Positions 31,148-42,553 are shown, numbered from the stretch's first letter. The stretch is DNA of 43,245 nucleotides from Flammula alnicola (GCA_015499995.1 JADNRV010000376.1:1-43245), one strand, 5' to 3'. The notes: generated by a model from the letters alone, not told the origin. Numbers and translations are program-made.

Positions 31148-32410
31148 CTACATCCCCTTGCTCACTTCCATCACCACCACCTCTAGCGTCTCTGCCTCCT
31201 TCGAGCGGCCCTGGTGTCTGTAGGTGGCCACAAGATTCGCCATGCTCCTGAGGGTGTCAGGATGCTCGTCTCCTAGCATCCGCTTCCTCTTCTCCACTAC
31301 CACCACCTCGAGTGCCTCTGTGTCCTTCCAACGGCCCTGGTCGCTGTACGTGTTCGCAAGGTTTGCCATGCTCCTGAGGGTGTCAGGATGCTCATCTCCC
31401 AGTATCTGCTTCCTTTTCTCCATTACCACCACCTGGAGTGCCTCCGCGCCCTTCAAGTGGCCCTGCTTCCTGTACGTGCTCGCAAGACTCGCCATGCTTG
31501 TCAGGGTGTCAGGATGCTCGTCTCCCAGCATCTGCTTCCTCTTCTCCATTACCACCATGTGGAGCACCTCTGCCTCCTTCCAGCGGCCCTGGTTGTCGTA
31601 TGTGTTCGCAAGATTTGCCATGCTCCTGAGGGTGTCAGGGTGCTCGTCTCCCAGTATCTGCTTCCTCTTCTCGAGTACCACCACCTGGAGTGCCTCTGCC
31701 TCCTTCGAGCGGCCCTGGTCCTTGTACGTGATCGCAAGATCTGCCACGCTCCCGAGGGTGTCAGGGTGCTCGTCTCCCAGTATCTGCTTCCTCTTCTCCA
31801 GTACCACCACCTGGAGCGCCTCTGCCTCCTTCCAGCGGCCCTGGTTGTTGTATGTGTTCGCAAGATTTGCCATGCTTCCGAGGGTGTCAGGGTGCTCATC
31901 TCCCAGTATCTGCTTCCTCTTCTCCATTATCACCACCTCGAGCGCCTCTGCCTCCTTCCAGCGGCCCTGGTCCTTGTACGTGATCGCAAGATTCGATATG
32001 CTTCCGAGGGTGTCAGGGTGATTATCTCCCAACATTTGCTTCCTTTTCTCCATCACCACCACCTGGAGTGCCTCTGCCTCCTTCCAGCGGCCCTGGTTGT
32101 TGTATGTGTTCGCAAGATCTGCCGTGCTCCTGAGGGTGTCAGGGTGCTCGTCTCCCAGCATCTGCTTCCTTTTCTCCATTACCACCACCTCAAGCGTCTC
32201 TGCCTCATTCCAGCGGCCCTGGTTGTTGTATGTGTTCGCAAGATTTGCCATGCTCTCAAGGGTGTCATGGTGTTCGTCTCCCAGCATCTGCTTTCTCTTC
32301 TGCATTACCACCAACTGGAGCGTCTCTGCCTCCTTCCAGTGGCCCTGGTACATGTACGTGTTCGCAAGATTTGCCATGCTCCCGAGGGTGTCAGGGTGCT
32401 CATCTCCCTG
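31148..32410 (-). repeat. Tandem 126-bp repeat array (10 units)
   Basis: Ten head-to-tail units encoding the TPRs. Each begins with a GGAGACGAGCACCCTGACAC-like sequence on the minus strand. Low divergence between neighbouring units suggests recent expansion or gene conversion. Confidence 0.85.
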
Positions 32411-32443
32411 AATCAAAGGTGGTTCTCCTCCAGAGGAAGTCAT
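31148..32443 (-). CDS. Kinesin-light-chain-type TPR repeat protein (ten repeats)
   Basis: An uninterrupted 431-residue frame from an ATG at 32443. After 12 residues it consists only of ten tandem 42-residue tetratricopeptide repeats with the consensus GDEHPDTLxSMANLANTYxx (20 residues), then QGRWKEAExLxVVVMEKRKQ. The last unit is cut short (VVVMEVSKGM-stop). The 126-bp units are very alike at DNA level. This repeat type usually forms the C-terminal sensor of fungal NLR-like (NACHT/NB-ARC) proteins, or stands alone as a scaffold. No nucleotide-binding domain is visible upstream. The sequence TTTGATTCAG|GGAGATG around 32409 resembles an intron acceptor, so the ATG may lie within an intron of a longer gene. 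Function is likely protein-protein interaction. Confidence 0.85.
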   Translation of the reverse strand: MTSSGGEPPLIQGDEHPDTLGSMANLANTYMYQGHWKEAETLQLVVMQKRKQMLGDEHHDTLESMANLANTYNNQGRWNEAETLEVVVMEKRKQMLGDEHPDTLRSTADLANTYNNQGRWKEAEALQVVVMEKRKQMLGDNHPDTLGSISNLAITYKDQGRWKEAEALEVVIMEKRKQILGDEHPDTLGSMANLANTYNNQGRWKEAEALQVVVLEKRKQILGDEHPDTLGSVADLAITYKDQGRSKEAEALQVVVLEKRKQILGDEHPDTLRSMANLANTYDNQGRWKEAEVLHMVVMEKRKQMLGDEHPDTLTSMASLASTYRKQGHLKGAEALQVVVMEKRKQILGDEHPDTLRSMANLANTYSDQGRWKDTEALEVVVVEKRKRMLGDEHPDTLRSMANLVATYRHQGRSKEAETLEVVVMEVSKGM

Positions 32444-33417
32444 CGTTAAGACGAAGGAGTCGACCTCTTGAGCCTCGAGGCTTGAGGAATGACATGCTGT
32501 GCAAACCTAAATTTTCACACGGAAGACAATCTTCACCAGTGCTTAGGGCCTGATGTGCTCTTCACAGCGAACGTATATCTACTCAACACTCCAGGTCATT
32601 GCCTACACCGTCGCCCACTCCCCTCCATCTCTTTGTTGTATCTTCGATGGCCATCGTTCGATATGTTCATCATTTCTTCATACTTGTGTCGGCTCCAGCA
32701 ACCATGTGTGCGAAAGTAGATCCCAGTTGGTGAATAATCCATTCATAGACGGCGGCGAACTTCAACGGAGAAGCGCCCGAGGAAGGAAGAGTTGGGAAGG
32801 CGGTATCGGTGAGATGAGATGATGGAGGTAGGGAAGAAAGACTCGTGGAAAGCCAAGCTCACAACGAAGAGTTTGACATGTTTGATCCTCAAGTTCCATA
32901 TCGCACGGAGGGTGAGCCAGAGAAGTATTGCCGGAAAATAATATCATGTCCGTACTCCTTATTGTCAAGATCGTGAGCGGGGAGATACCCAGACCTTATA
33001 GGGGGTTTGCGGGGCGTCGGTCTGTTCCTCTTTCCATTTCTTATAGGGAAGGAGGAGGTAGAGTCAGTTTACAGTCCTGTCAAATATATGGTCAACGGAA
33101 TGCCAGACAGAAACAAGGAAAGTCAATTTACCTTCACAGGTTGGTATGCTCTCCGTTGCCACCCGATGACGAAAAGAAAATGGCTTCCTCGTGCAAATCT
33201 AGTATAAGTAGTAGTAACGGATGCTTGCGCAAGAGTGGCAAGACATTCCCCAGCTCTGGCGTTGTAAAGATCGACACAAAGCGCATTAATATTGGGTTTA
33301 TTGTTGAGCCAGAGCAATCGCCAGTGGTTTGTGGCAAGGACGTCAACGCGAACTTGAAGAACTGTAACGTGATCGATCAGACATCCGGATTTCTAGCCAA
33401 ATATCATCAAAGGGACA
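32444..33417. other. No supported gene between the TPR and SPFH genes
   Basis: No conserved motif on either strand. It could hold a missing 5' part of the TPR gene (minus strand), but I found no nucleotide-binding motif. It also covers the 3' flank of the SPFH gene, whose exact stop is uncertain. Confidence 0.4.
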
Positions 33418-35268
33418 TCAATATTCGTAGCGACCATTTTTTATTGGTCGTCCCGACATCATTCGTAGAGCAGGATAATAACTATCTATCAATATAAATA
33501 TGAGTGGAGATGCAGGATACATTGAAAGCAGACCAATAGAAGTACATATGCAAGAGGGAGGGTGCGACAGTGGTATCGAGAGCCAAAATCTCAGAGACAA
33601 AATCCATGAAGAATACAAAACAAAATACAACCTCTCAAGCGACGCTGACGCGACTCCGCCTGAGCTCTGGAAAGGTTTCTTGTCAAGACCCGCCTTTACA
33701 GCCTGTGCATAATCAACATTGAAGGCATCGTTCGCCGCGCCCAGTGCAGCCTTATCCCCAAAGAAGTACGTCGAGTTGCTCTTGCTCTCCGCGATGGCCC
33801 TGAGTTGCTCCAGCCGCCTGAGCTCGACGAGTGTAGCCAACGCGAGCCTCCGGTGCTCGGGTGAGACAGCGTCTTTGGAGGGCGCTAGAGACTGTGCGAT
33901 GTTGTCGACTTGTTGTGCGATGGCGGAGGATTCCATGAGTGCTTGTTGTTGGCTTTATATGTAGCGATTTGGTTAGCAGTGTCCCGTATGTATGTGAGAG
34001 GGGATAGTGGCGTACCGGGCTTCGGCTTCTCGAATACTGTCTTGTATTTCGCGTCTGCCTCGTTGGATTTTGCTTCGAGCTAGACGAAAGAAAAAGCGTC
34101 ATCTTCACATATACCTGAATGGCAAAAGAAAAAAAGACGCACATGGCCTTCACTCTCCAAGATGACCCGCTGCTTCTGTCCCTCCGCCACGTTGATCTGG
34201 GCTTGCGTGTCCAGAAGCTGTTTCCGCCTATTCCTCTCCGCCTCCATCTGAAGCTCCAATTGCCGCTAACGAGGAAGGCATAGCTGTCAGTGTCGCTTTG
34301 GATTAGACCAGAAGAGAAAAGGCTAACCTCGACTTCGCGGTTTGCCGGTTGGAATGACTGTACTTCGAATCTTGTACAATCCACACCCCAGTTCTATTCA
34401 GAACATGAGCAGAAGTTAATTTAGCCATACAAATTCAGACTGCAACACGGGCCTGCGTTTCTTACAGATATCGAGCTGCCGATGGTGAGGTTCAATTGCT
34501 GGTTCAATCCATTCCGATCCGCAATGACCTATAGATGAAAAGTTTCAGCACCCAGCCAAGAAGATTATTGGAAGCGGGATAGTTTGCCTACTTGGTCGTA
34601 TGTGAAAGTGCCGAGTACTGAGCGCATAGCGGACGTGCCAATGTTTTGGACATTCTTCTCAACATCGGAGACAGAAAAAGTTGCCTTGCGAAGTCATGGT
34701 TGTGAGCTCGTGGTTAGCAAGGATTTTAGAACGACGAGCAAGGTACCTTGTAACTATCGGTGATGCGGTAGAAAAGCGAGCCTGAACATAACACAGGGAC
34801 CTAAGATAGAATATAAGAAAGGCAAACGGATAAATTGATGTGACATACATTGTCTGCGGTATATCCTGGAAGCTGAAATTTTAATACGGTAAGCAGAACT
34901 TCAATGACATAATATTTCCATTAGTTCTTACATTGGGAATGTTGACCGAGGACTCTCGAATATCGAGCACTGATAGTGTGTGATAAAAGGGTATTTGATG
35001 TTCAGTCCAGGGGTCAACTTCACTGGATCACGACCAAGGCTGATAAAAATATATGTTGAGTAATTGATATAATAGAACAGGATTTATCTGCAACTCACCT
35101 CAAGCGCCATCCTTCTTGTCCTTGGTTGATGATAGTGAGAAAAGTCCTTTGACTAGGAAGCGACCGCACAGAGGCTAGAGAAAGTCGTTGAGGGTTGCTG
35201 AGAACTGGGCGACTCGCAGATGTGAGCCTTGCACGTCCGAGTCTGGCTGAGACAGCGGCCGAATTCAT
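33418..35268 (-). CDS. Stomatin-like SPFH/Band 7 protein, probably mitochondrial; two frame breaks
   Basis: From ATG 35268 the gene encodes an Arg/Ser-rich N-terminus lacking acidic residues (MNSAAVSARLGRARLTSASR), typical of mitochondrial targeting. The SPFH core follows over about nine short introns: NQGQEGWRLSLGRDPVKLTP, SVLDIRESSVNIPNLPGYTA, VPVLCSGSLFYRITDSYK, MRSVLGTFTYDQVIADRNGL, NWGVDCTRFEVQSFQP. The C-terminal helix is QMEAERNRRKQLLDTQAQIN, LEAKSNEADAKYKTV, IREAEARQQQALMESS. Stomatin-like SPFH proteins scaffold inner-membrane complexes and cardiolipin domains. Two single-base losses break the frame: one in CCCTTTTATC near 34985 (between KYPF and YHTLSV), one near 34034 (between KTV and IREAEAR). 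Protein similarity is strong on both sides, so assembly error or a recent lesion is likely. The true stop may precede 33418; residues after GGVASA look like untranslated or intronic DNA. Confidence 0.85.
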
Positions 35269-35873
35269 GATCATTTGGGACGATGTCGAGGGGATGATGT
35301 GGCGAAAAGTTTTGTCGGGGTCGAAATGCTCAAAAGCGGGTTATAAAGGCAATTTCATGGCTTGGCATTTCGCAGTGCAGCCTTTCATAATCGTCGTGCC
35401 GAAGGTCAACGCGTACTGAAAATCTAAGATGGATCCAGACACGGAAGGGTGTACTCGCCGGCAAAGGAGCAAAGGGCATCGCCTGAAAACAATACGTACA
35501 CACAAGCCTCACGATTGAGTTGTGGATCCCGGACCAAGGCAAACTCCAGCACGCAGCTTGGGACACCGCGGAACGATTCGCCATGGCGACAATGCTTGAG
35601 ATGGTTTGAAAACAATGTTCATATTATTCGTGTATCTCTGCTAAATTATTTAAGGTAAATGTGACTTCAGTGTACTTATAGGAGAGGAATTTAAAAAAAT
35701 AAAAAAACTAGTCCAAATTAGATAGGTTGGCACAAGCATACAAAGATTATTAATTGTCGCAACTGTGTGCAGTCGATTATAGAAAAGGCTACGCGTGGCT
35801 GGCCATGCTCGAGGCTCTGATCGTGTTGAATGACGGAAGTTGCAGCCATTATGATTTAGCGGTCGTCGAAGGT
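35269..35873. other. Intergenic: SPFH promoter and 3' flank of the F-box gene
   Basis: No coding signal. From about 35640 the sequence starts to match 39060 onwards (for example AAGGTAAATGTGACT versus AAGGTAAATATGACT), the edge of the duplicated block. Confidence 0.5.
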
Positions 35874-38472
35874 TCAAAGACCAGACTCATCCGAGTCTTC
35901 GTGAAGATCTCCCAGCTGCGGTTCTTGGTGAAGATCTCCCTCCGGTTCTTCATCTCGAGGAGGCCATAAGCGATATAGAGAAGGTATACGATTTTGATCG
36001 AGAGCGTAAACCAGTTCGTCGTCCTTCACTTTTGTCATTCCATGGCTAGCGAGTTGTGATGTTAAAAATAAAATCGAGAGTCAGCAAAAACTTAAAATGC
36101 GTACTTCTGTTTTAAATGCTTCCGGAGGGTCGACAAAGCCCCGACCGCGGATTTGCAATGTGGGCACATAAACTTGTAACTGTAGTCTTTATGCAACTGA
36201 CGGGCCTGCTCCTCTTTCATGCGCTCCCTGACCTTTATAGCCTCCTCTTCATCGAGGAGCTTGAGTACCATTGCTTTCCCGTTTTGGTCATGTGAGGCTC
36301 GTTGGTGGCCTCTCTAGAAGGAAAATGAGCATACCTCACAGCACGAGAACATAATAAGAAATTTAAAAGACATACCACCGCCGCCCATGTCATGGTCGCC
36401 CGACCCTCGTCAATATGATTACAGGAAAGGCATTCGATAATAGGATCAGCCTCGTCCATTTCGTGGGCAGTTGTCACTTTTGGATCGAAGCCGCACATCT
36501 CAACGACTTCTGTTAATGTCTTTAAGTCCTCTGGGTCGAATTTGATACAGCCACAGGCGTTCCATGATACTCCTAGGACAACTCTGAAAGCCCGTTTATA
36601 TGGATCTTCGTCCGGGCGGTAACGGCCGTCAACGGTCGCACACCGATGTTTCATCGCCCGCTCATCCCTCATTAGCATTACGGGATAGCAGGACGTGCAT
36701 TTGAAGAATGTTGTTGCGAGATCGAACACCGTACTTGGGTCAAACACGTGGTCCGCACCGCAGGCGTTGGTAATAAGATCGAGCAGTTTCCTTTCGATAT
36801 CCTTTCGCCAAAGAAGGGCAATGTCGGGAAAGGGGACGAGAAGCGCATCTGGGTAGCTCTTCGAATAATCCACCAACGATGGATTGTCCTCCGTGATGCG
36901 GTATAATTCGCCGACAGTAGGGTACAGAGAGTTTAGGGGCAGATGTGCTGAGCCGTTCTTGCAAATTTCATGGAGGATATTCCTCCGGCTTTCCAAATAC
37001 TGGCTGTGCTCTTGGAACAGGCGCTGCGACTTGGTGCGTTTCATGAATAGATTGAGGAAATTTCTGAAATCGGAGAGAACTTTGATAATTGCTTAGTCGA
37101 CCTTTCAAGCAGAAGCGAACTCGAGGTTTACCTGATTCTGTGATGTCGGTCTCACAGAAACGTTCAACACGAGGTTCGTATTGGGGGTAATAATCCACTG
37201 GAGACAATTTGTAGAGTTCTTCTTCCCATCCAAGCTCTTTCACATTTTCCATCAATCTAAGAAGATCAGCAACTGTCTTCAGAATTATTAAGGAAAAAGA
37301 GAGCCCACATGGCTTTGCGTTCAGCGATCAATAACTCTGTTCGAGTTCCATTTTCCCCTTGAACCTTCCTACACCAGGACTCACACTCACGAGCGTGCTT
37401 TACCCAAATTAATCAGCCGAGTACAGCCACTGTGATGACAATTAAGCATACCTTTTCTATTGCATATCGTTCTTCAAGTTTGCGGTTTATCCATTCATGC
37501 TTGGCGTTAGGGTCTTGAATACTCGCGTACTCGTCCTTCCAAAGTTGATCTGTGCTTTGCAGCACATAGACAGTATCATGAGTGCGAGGACCTTGAATAG
37601 AGATCAATGAAACAGATTGCCTTAAACTGGTCAGATGCTACCTGCCTGATTTGCGGGATACCGTTGTGCGGGTGATTATTAGGCATGGAGCCCAGTGCGC
37701 CAGTAGAGATGGATATCCCCTATCAGCAGCAGTCAACCAAGTAGTATGATTCTTGACTTGCATAAAACTATGATCAACCCTTGTCAGTCAGACATTACGC
37801 AACGTCGAAAGGAATCTTACTGCACGTCTAAGCATTTTTTGCAACACCTGACTCTAGCAGACCACGCTATATGGATGACAGAAAGGTTCCGTTGGCAAAA
37901 CTGGTCAATGCAGTCAATGACAAGTTAGTGAGAAATGCAGGAAAATAACTAACAGAGCAACTTCGTCCGAAAGCCAAATTTGCGTATTGGGGTTCAGTCA
38001 AGTCGTCCGGACAGTTGGGCATCCTTCGATATTCGAGCGAGATTGCTTCCAAACAGATATCGAGGAACGACTCATAAGTATAGCACGCAGAGCCTTTCGT
38101 CGTTCGTGCCATATGCAGTAGATCAACGGGGTCTACCCGGCCAATATCTTCATTCATGAGCGGTAGATGGTCGGTAAGCATGCAAGATATAAGCAGTGGT
38201 CATGACTAAACGTACCTCGAACAACAAGTCGAGAGGCATCTCGACCAGTTGCTTGAGCATCCCGCGTTTTCCTCGAACCCTCTTCCATTGTGGAGGAGCA
38301 CCTTCTTTATTGTCTTTGTTTTCACCAGTCTTGCGTTTCTTTGGGCGTTCTTCTCAGTGAACTCTGGTTCGTCTTTGGGTGTGCTATCGTGTACTTCATT
38401 TTCTGAGAGTTCCGCGGTCTCTCCTAATGGATTCACACCCGATTTCTTGGTTCGGGTCGTGCGTCTTTCCAT
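35874..38472 (-). CDS. F-box protein with C-terminal zinc-finger-like motif; F-box region frameshifted
   Basis: ATG 38472 opens MERRTTRTKKS; an intron of about 105 nt then joins a basic stretch to the F-box RGKRGMLKQLVEMPLDLLFE. The gene continues through RVDPVDLLHMARTTK, ALRAILMSRSSISVWKQSRS, MPNCPDDLTEPQYANLAFG, FCQRNLSVIHIAWSARVRCC, DQLWKDEYASIQDPNAKHEW, ENVKELGWEEELYKLSPVDY, a long central domain (LPLNSLYPTVGELYRITEDN) and an end with CPHCKSAVGALSTLRKHLKQ (C2H2-like), then an acidic tail to a stop at 35874. This is a common agaricomycete F-box family, presumed to be SCF receptors. Three single-base frame breaks fall in the F-box exon (about 38140, 38095, 38024); everything downstream reads well. 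The partial copy at 40020-40290 keeps the expected bases at the last two sites. It is either a young pseudogene or carries assembly indels. Confidence 0.8.
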
Positions 38473-39059
38473 TGTTCGATGTGTCTTGAATCTTAATTAC
38501 TTTGCTCGCAGAAATCTTCAATGCGCTTCGAGTTGTTGGATACTTACACTCCAATAGAATCTATAACCCAGTTCTATCCTTCCGATAACAAAATGAGGAG
38601 GTTGACGGAGGGCGACTGGGTCGGAACGAGGAACTTGAAGTAGTGTAGTAAGTGTAGTTGGCGGCTAACGTTTCAAATTTCAACGTTCAACTTTGCCAAA
38701 ACTAAATTGGATTACATAATAGTTTTATTCTCGGTCACGTTTAGGCTAGCATGCATGATGTGACGCGTCGCGTTAGAGCGCATCAATCGTTTCGAAAGTG
38801 CGCGTAGACCTCGGTAATCCAGAGCCCCGGATACACCCTCGTATCGTAGCAAGAAAAAGAGGTATGATTTCTACCGGATGCCCTCGGAGTATCTATAGCA
38901 CGGTAAGTACTTAGTTGCAACTTGCAACTTCCATACTCTCGTTGTACTATGGCAGACAGTACAGTATGTATGACAGCTTTTTATGTCGAGCCTACCGCAA
39001 GCCTACCGTGACACGCTTCAGATGGTTTATAAAATAAATAAAAAATCTTATTGCAACTT
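38473..39059. other. Spacer between the F-box gene and its partial copy
   Basis: No coding signal. It includes the promoter of the minus-strand F-box gene and AT-rich DNA; similarity to the other copy starts near 39060. Confidence 0.45.
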
Positions 39060-40290
39060 TTCTAAATTATCGCAAGGTAAATATGACTGTAATAGGTAGG
39101 ATTTGTTTAAAACGCGGCTTAGTAAAAACAACTTGTCAGGCCCGGGACGTCCTCAGCAGTAAATTGGGATTGCAGCCGTCCCTTGAATTAGATAGGTTCG
39201 GCACAGGCAAATAATGATTAATTGTCGCAACGGCGTGCAGTCCATTATAGGACAAGGTACACGTGGTAATGCTCGAGTCTCTCTGATAATGTTGAACGAG
39301 TGACTGTCGGACGGAAGTTGCAGCCTGTAGCGATCATTGAAAGTTCAACTGGAAGGTTCACCCTCCTCCAGTTCTTCGTCTCGAGGAGGCTATGAGCGAT
39401 ATGGAGGAGACATATCACTGATCGACATAATAAACCAGTTATTCCTCCTTCAATATTGGTATATCACGGCTAGCGAGTTGTGACGTCAAAAAATTAAATC
39501 GGTAGTCTGCAACAGCGTAAATGGTGCGTACTTAATTTTTTAAATGCGGCCGGAGAAGCGGGAGATTCCCACCCAAGGATTTGCTATGCGGGCACATAAA
39601 CCTGTAAATGTGGTCTTTATGCAACGGGAAATTCTGATCCATCATCCGCGTTGAACGTTCTTCGAAGTTCAGAGCATTCGTGAACCGGGTGGTGAACATT
39701 CGAGCATTCTACATCCAATCTTGTCAGAAATTGATGTAGACATGTTGAATGCTCTGATACTGGTCCTATTTTGCTGCGTAGCGTAAAAGCCTGCTTCTGA
39801 GTATGGTGCTCTTCGTGAGGTCAGTAAAGTAGTTGGTACGGGGATGTCGTAACAGTACGTACATGTTTTTGCCATTTTTATATACGGAATCGGATGCGAG
39901 AGCGTCGTTGCGCACCGTCGAGATTACAACCAAGTGCCTTCCAGGTATAAAACTATTATAATCGATTTTCAAATAAGCCACCGAGAACTATAAAACTTTC
40001 GTACCATGAATATAGGCATTTATTATAACACCATTGAGATTCAGCCAAGTCATCTAGACAGTCGGGCATCCCCTCGATATTCGAGCCAGCTGCCTTCAGA
40101 TATCGAGGAACGGTTCATAAGCCCGGCACGCAAAGCCTTCGCGCTCCCGGCTAGTACGTCCAGCATGAGATCTGCAACGTCAGACTGGTGCGCACTGCGG
40201 CATACCTATTTGATGCTCGAATAACGCATTAACGCATCCAGAACCATACCAATCAGATCCTTGAACATCCGGCTCCGCCTTGAGCATGTC
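39060..40290 (-). pseudogene. Partial duplicate of the F-box gene, internally deleted
   Basis: Bases 39060-39650 match 35640-36230 (3' flank, last exons and the zinc-finger exon, e.g. GGCTAGCGAGTTGTGA and TGCGGGCACATAAACCTGTA). Bases 40020-40290 match 37960-38260 (F-box exon). The 1.7 kb between these parts in the full gene is replaced by about 370 bp of unrelated sequence. The frame is broken in many places, for example the zinc-finger exon, so this is a dead copy. In the F-box exon it preserves AAGGCTTTG and GAGGGGATGCCC, where the longer gene has one base too many and one or more too few. Confidence 0.82.
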
Positions 40291-40699
40291 TAACTTGTGG
40301 TGTTTATATAAAACTCGTTGTCGGAATCGTCGAATACGGCCCTGTTGGGATAGGGCGGCCCACTGGCACTTCGTACAAGAATCTAAGAGACTTCCTGCTT
40401 CCTAAGTGCAGATCCATTCGCCAAAAGCTTGACTCTAGAGATCTGTATACGCACGCGGAAATCACAAACGCTTCGGTCGTCGGAGTCATGATGACAGTTG
40501 GAAAGCAAATGCTGTGCCTGACAAAGGAAACAAATTATAAAGCAGCGAAGAGCACGCCGGATCGGATAACTTGACTCTCGTTCTCAACACCGCGTAAAAC
40601 GTCTCACATTCGGTGTCCTTGGAACCTCCATGTCGATCTTGAACAATTCTAAGGATATCGAACCATCCATAACAGCCGTGGCAACAGAGTGCGCTCTTG
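40291..40699. other. Upstream region of ULA1
   Basis: Promoter and 5' leader of the ULA1 gene; no independent gene recognised. A 112-codon open frame on the minus strand (40486-40824) overlaps the first ULA1 exons and lacks any motif. Confidence 0.4.
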
Positions 40700-42553
40700 A
40701 TGTTCATGTAAGTTGCGGTACAGAGTCTTAACCATCGATATATCCTAGAGCAGCGCCAGACAACAAAACCAGGCGGTATGATCGTCAACTCCGGTGCGTT
40801 GAACTGTCTTATAATAGGTTTCAAAGAAAACTGCTGATTGTTTCGTTTACCAGGCTTTGGGCCGCGTCAGGGCAAAATGCGCTCGAGTCTTCGCGCATCC
40901 TTGTAATATCTGGGACCGCCACCTCTACATCGATCCTGAAAAATCTCGTACTCCCTGGTATCGGCCACTTTACGATCCTCGATCCCTCAAAAGTTACCCC
41001 CGAAGATGCAGGAAACAACTTCTTCCTCGAAGGTCCATCCAGCATCGGCAAGTCGCGAGCGGAGGAAGGAGTCAGGCTACTTGGGGAGCTAAACGACGGG
41101 GTTGAAGGCAAGGCCGATTTGAGGAGCTTGGAGGAGGTTTTGGCCAAAGACAAGGAGTGGTTATCAGAGTTCACGATCGTGATTGCGCACAACTTGGAGG
41201 CGGGCGTGCTTGACCAGCTTGCAACACTGCTCTGGGAAGATGAATCATCTCCTCCCCTGGTAGTTGTGAGATCGGCAGGATTTTTGGCAGAATTTTATAT
41301 TCAATACCACGAACACGCTGGTATGTTGACCGGTTGCCTATATAAATTATCTTCGACTGATTCACACTGCCTTCAGTCATCGAAAGTCATCCAGAAACTG
41401 CGCAATCGTTGCAGATCGACAAACCCTTCCCTGCTCTCCTTGACTACGCAGTGTCTCTCGACTTTGAGAACATGGATGTAACCGACCACGGACACGTACC
41501 GTACGTGATCATCCTCGTTCGCCTGCTAGAAGAGTGGAAGAAGACGGTAAGCATATCTTAGTCCTCAACCTAACCATTAGACCTGACGATGTCCCCTTAA
41601 AGCACAACGGCTTATCTCCATCTACCTACGCCGAAAAGCAAGAGTTCAAGAAAACGATCCTCACCATGCGGAAGAAATCCGACGAGGAGAACTTCGAAGA
41701 GGCAGAAGCTCAAGCCTACCGGGCATGGACGAGCTCTTCCGTTCCCTCAGAAATCCGCGAGCTGTTCCAGGACCCGCAAGTGCTCTCCCTCTCGCCTTCA
41801 TCACCGCCCTTCTTCTACCTGGTGCATGCACTGAAGAAGTTTACCGAGGAACAGCCCTCGCACACGCTGCCCTTGACGAGCGCGCTGCCAGATATGAAAG
41901 CAAGCACTGATACTTACATCGAGTTGCAGAAAATGTACAAAGCCAGGGCAGATGAGGAAAAGGAGATTTTCAAGAGCTATTTGCAGATCCCCGTGGAGGA
42001 GGACATGGTGGATGCATTTGTGAAGAATTCCCATGCTCTGAAGTTGTTGAGGGGAAAGAAATGGGGTACTTTGGACGCCGACCCAAGGCATTGGGTATGT
42101 TTTTTAAAAATTATGTTGCCTTCCTAAAAATTCTGAACGACTTCTGTAGCATCTGCAATTGAGACGGCACCCAAGCAGCTAGCCACGCATCTGGCTCTTA
42201 CTGCCCTGTCTTCATTCGCGTCAAAGCAACAGCCAAGCGCGCCACTTACGCCCACACTGGAAGCCCTGACAGCGGAAGCACAGACGTTGCTTCCACCCGG
42301 TACCGATCTGCCTGATGAATTCGGCGATAGTGTTGGTGAAATGTATGCGCAGAGTCTAACCATGTAACGCGAACAACACTAATATGTTTTATTCTTCAGT
42401 GTCCGTGCCCCTACTGCCGACCTGCCCAATACTGCGGCGCTGCTTGGTGGTCTCGTCGCTCAGGAAGTCATCAAGATGATTACCAAGCAGTACATCCCCA
42501 TCAACGGGTCCTGCATCGTCGACCTCATCGAGACATGGACTGGTATACTGTAG
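40700..42553 (+). CDS. ULA1: NEDD8-activating enzyme E1 regulatory subunit (ULA1/NAE1/APP-BP1)
   Basis: Regulatory half of the heterodimeric E1 (with Uba3) that activates NEDD8/Rub1 for cullin neddylation. Exons 40700-40707, 40749-40793, 40854-41320, 41377-41546, 41603-42094, 42164-42342 and 42400-42553 give 504 residues in frame, slightly shorter than human NAE1 (534). Landmarks: TRRYDRQLRLWAASGQNALE, ILKNLVLPGIGHFTILDPSK, NNFFLEGPSSIGKSRAEEGV, LEEWKKT, the helical insert AFVKNSHALKLLRGKKW, and the C-terminal adenylation-fold end ALLGGLVAQEVIKMITKQYI, INGSCIVDLIETWTGIL. As expected for this subunit, no catalytic cysteine domain is evident. The first coding exon is only 8 nt (ATG TTC AT) followed by a perfect GTAAGT. 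The 42164 acceptor (CAATTGAG) is weak but is the only one keeping frame. Confidence 0.94.

Noticed and set aside
31148..32410. Regular repeats that could suggest a CRISPR array or satellite
   Set aside because: Units are 126 bp, contiguous and coding (42-residue TPRs), without unique spacers, in a eukaryotic context.
31388..32449. Long plus-strand open frame (353 codons) opposite the TPR array
   Set aside because: It is the antisense of the repeated TPR codons; periodic repeats without antisense stops keep it open. The minus strand encodes a recognised family.
40486..40824. 112-codon minus-strand ORF near the ULA1 start
   Set aside because: It overlaps the conserved first exons of ULA1 on the other strand and shows no motif.
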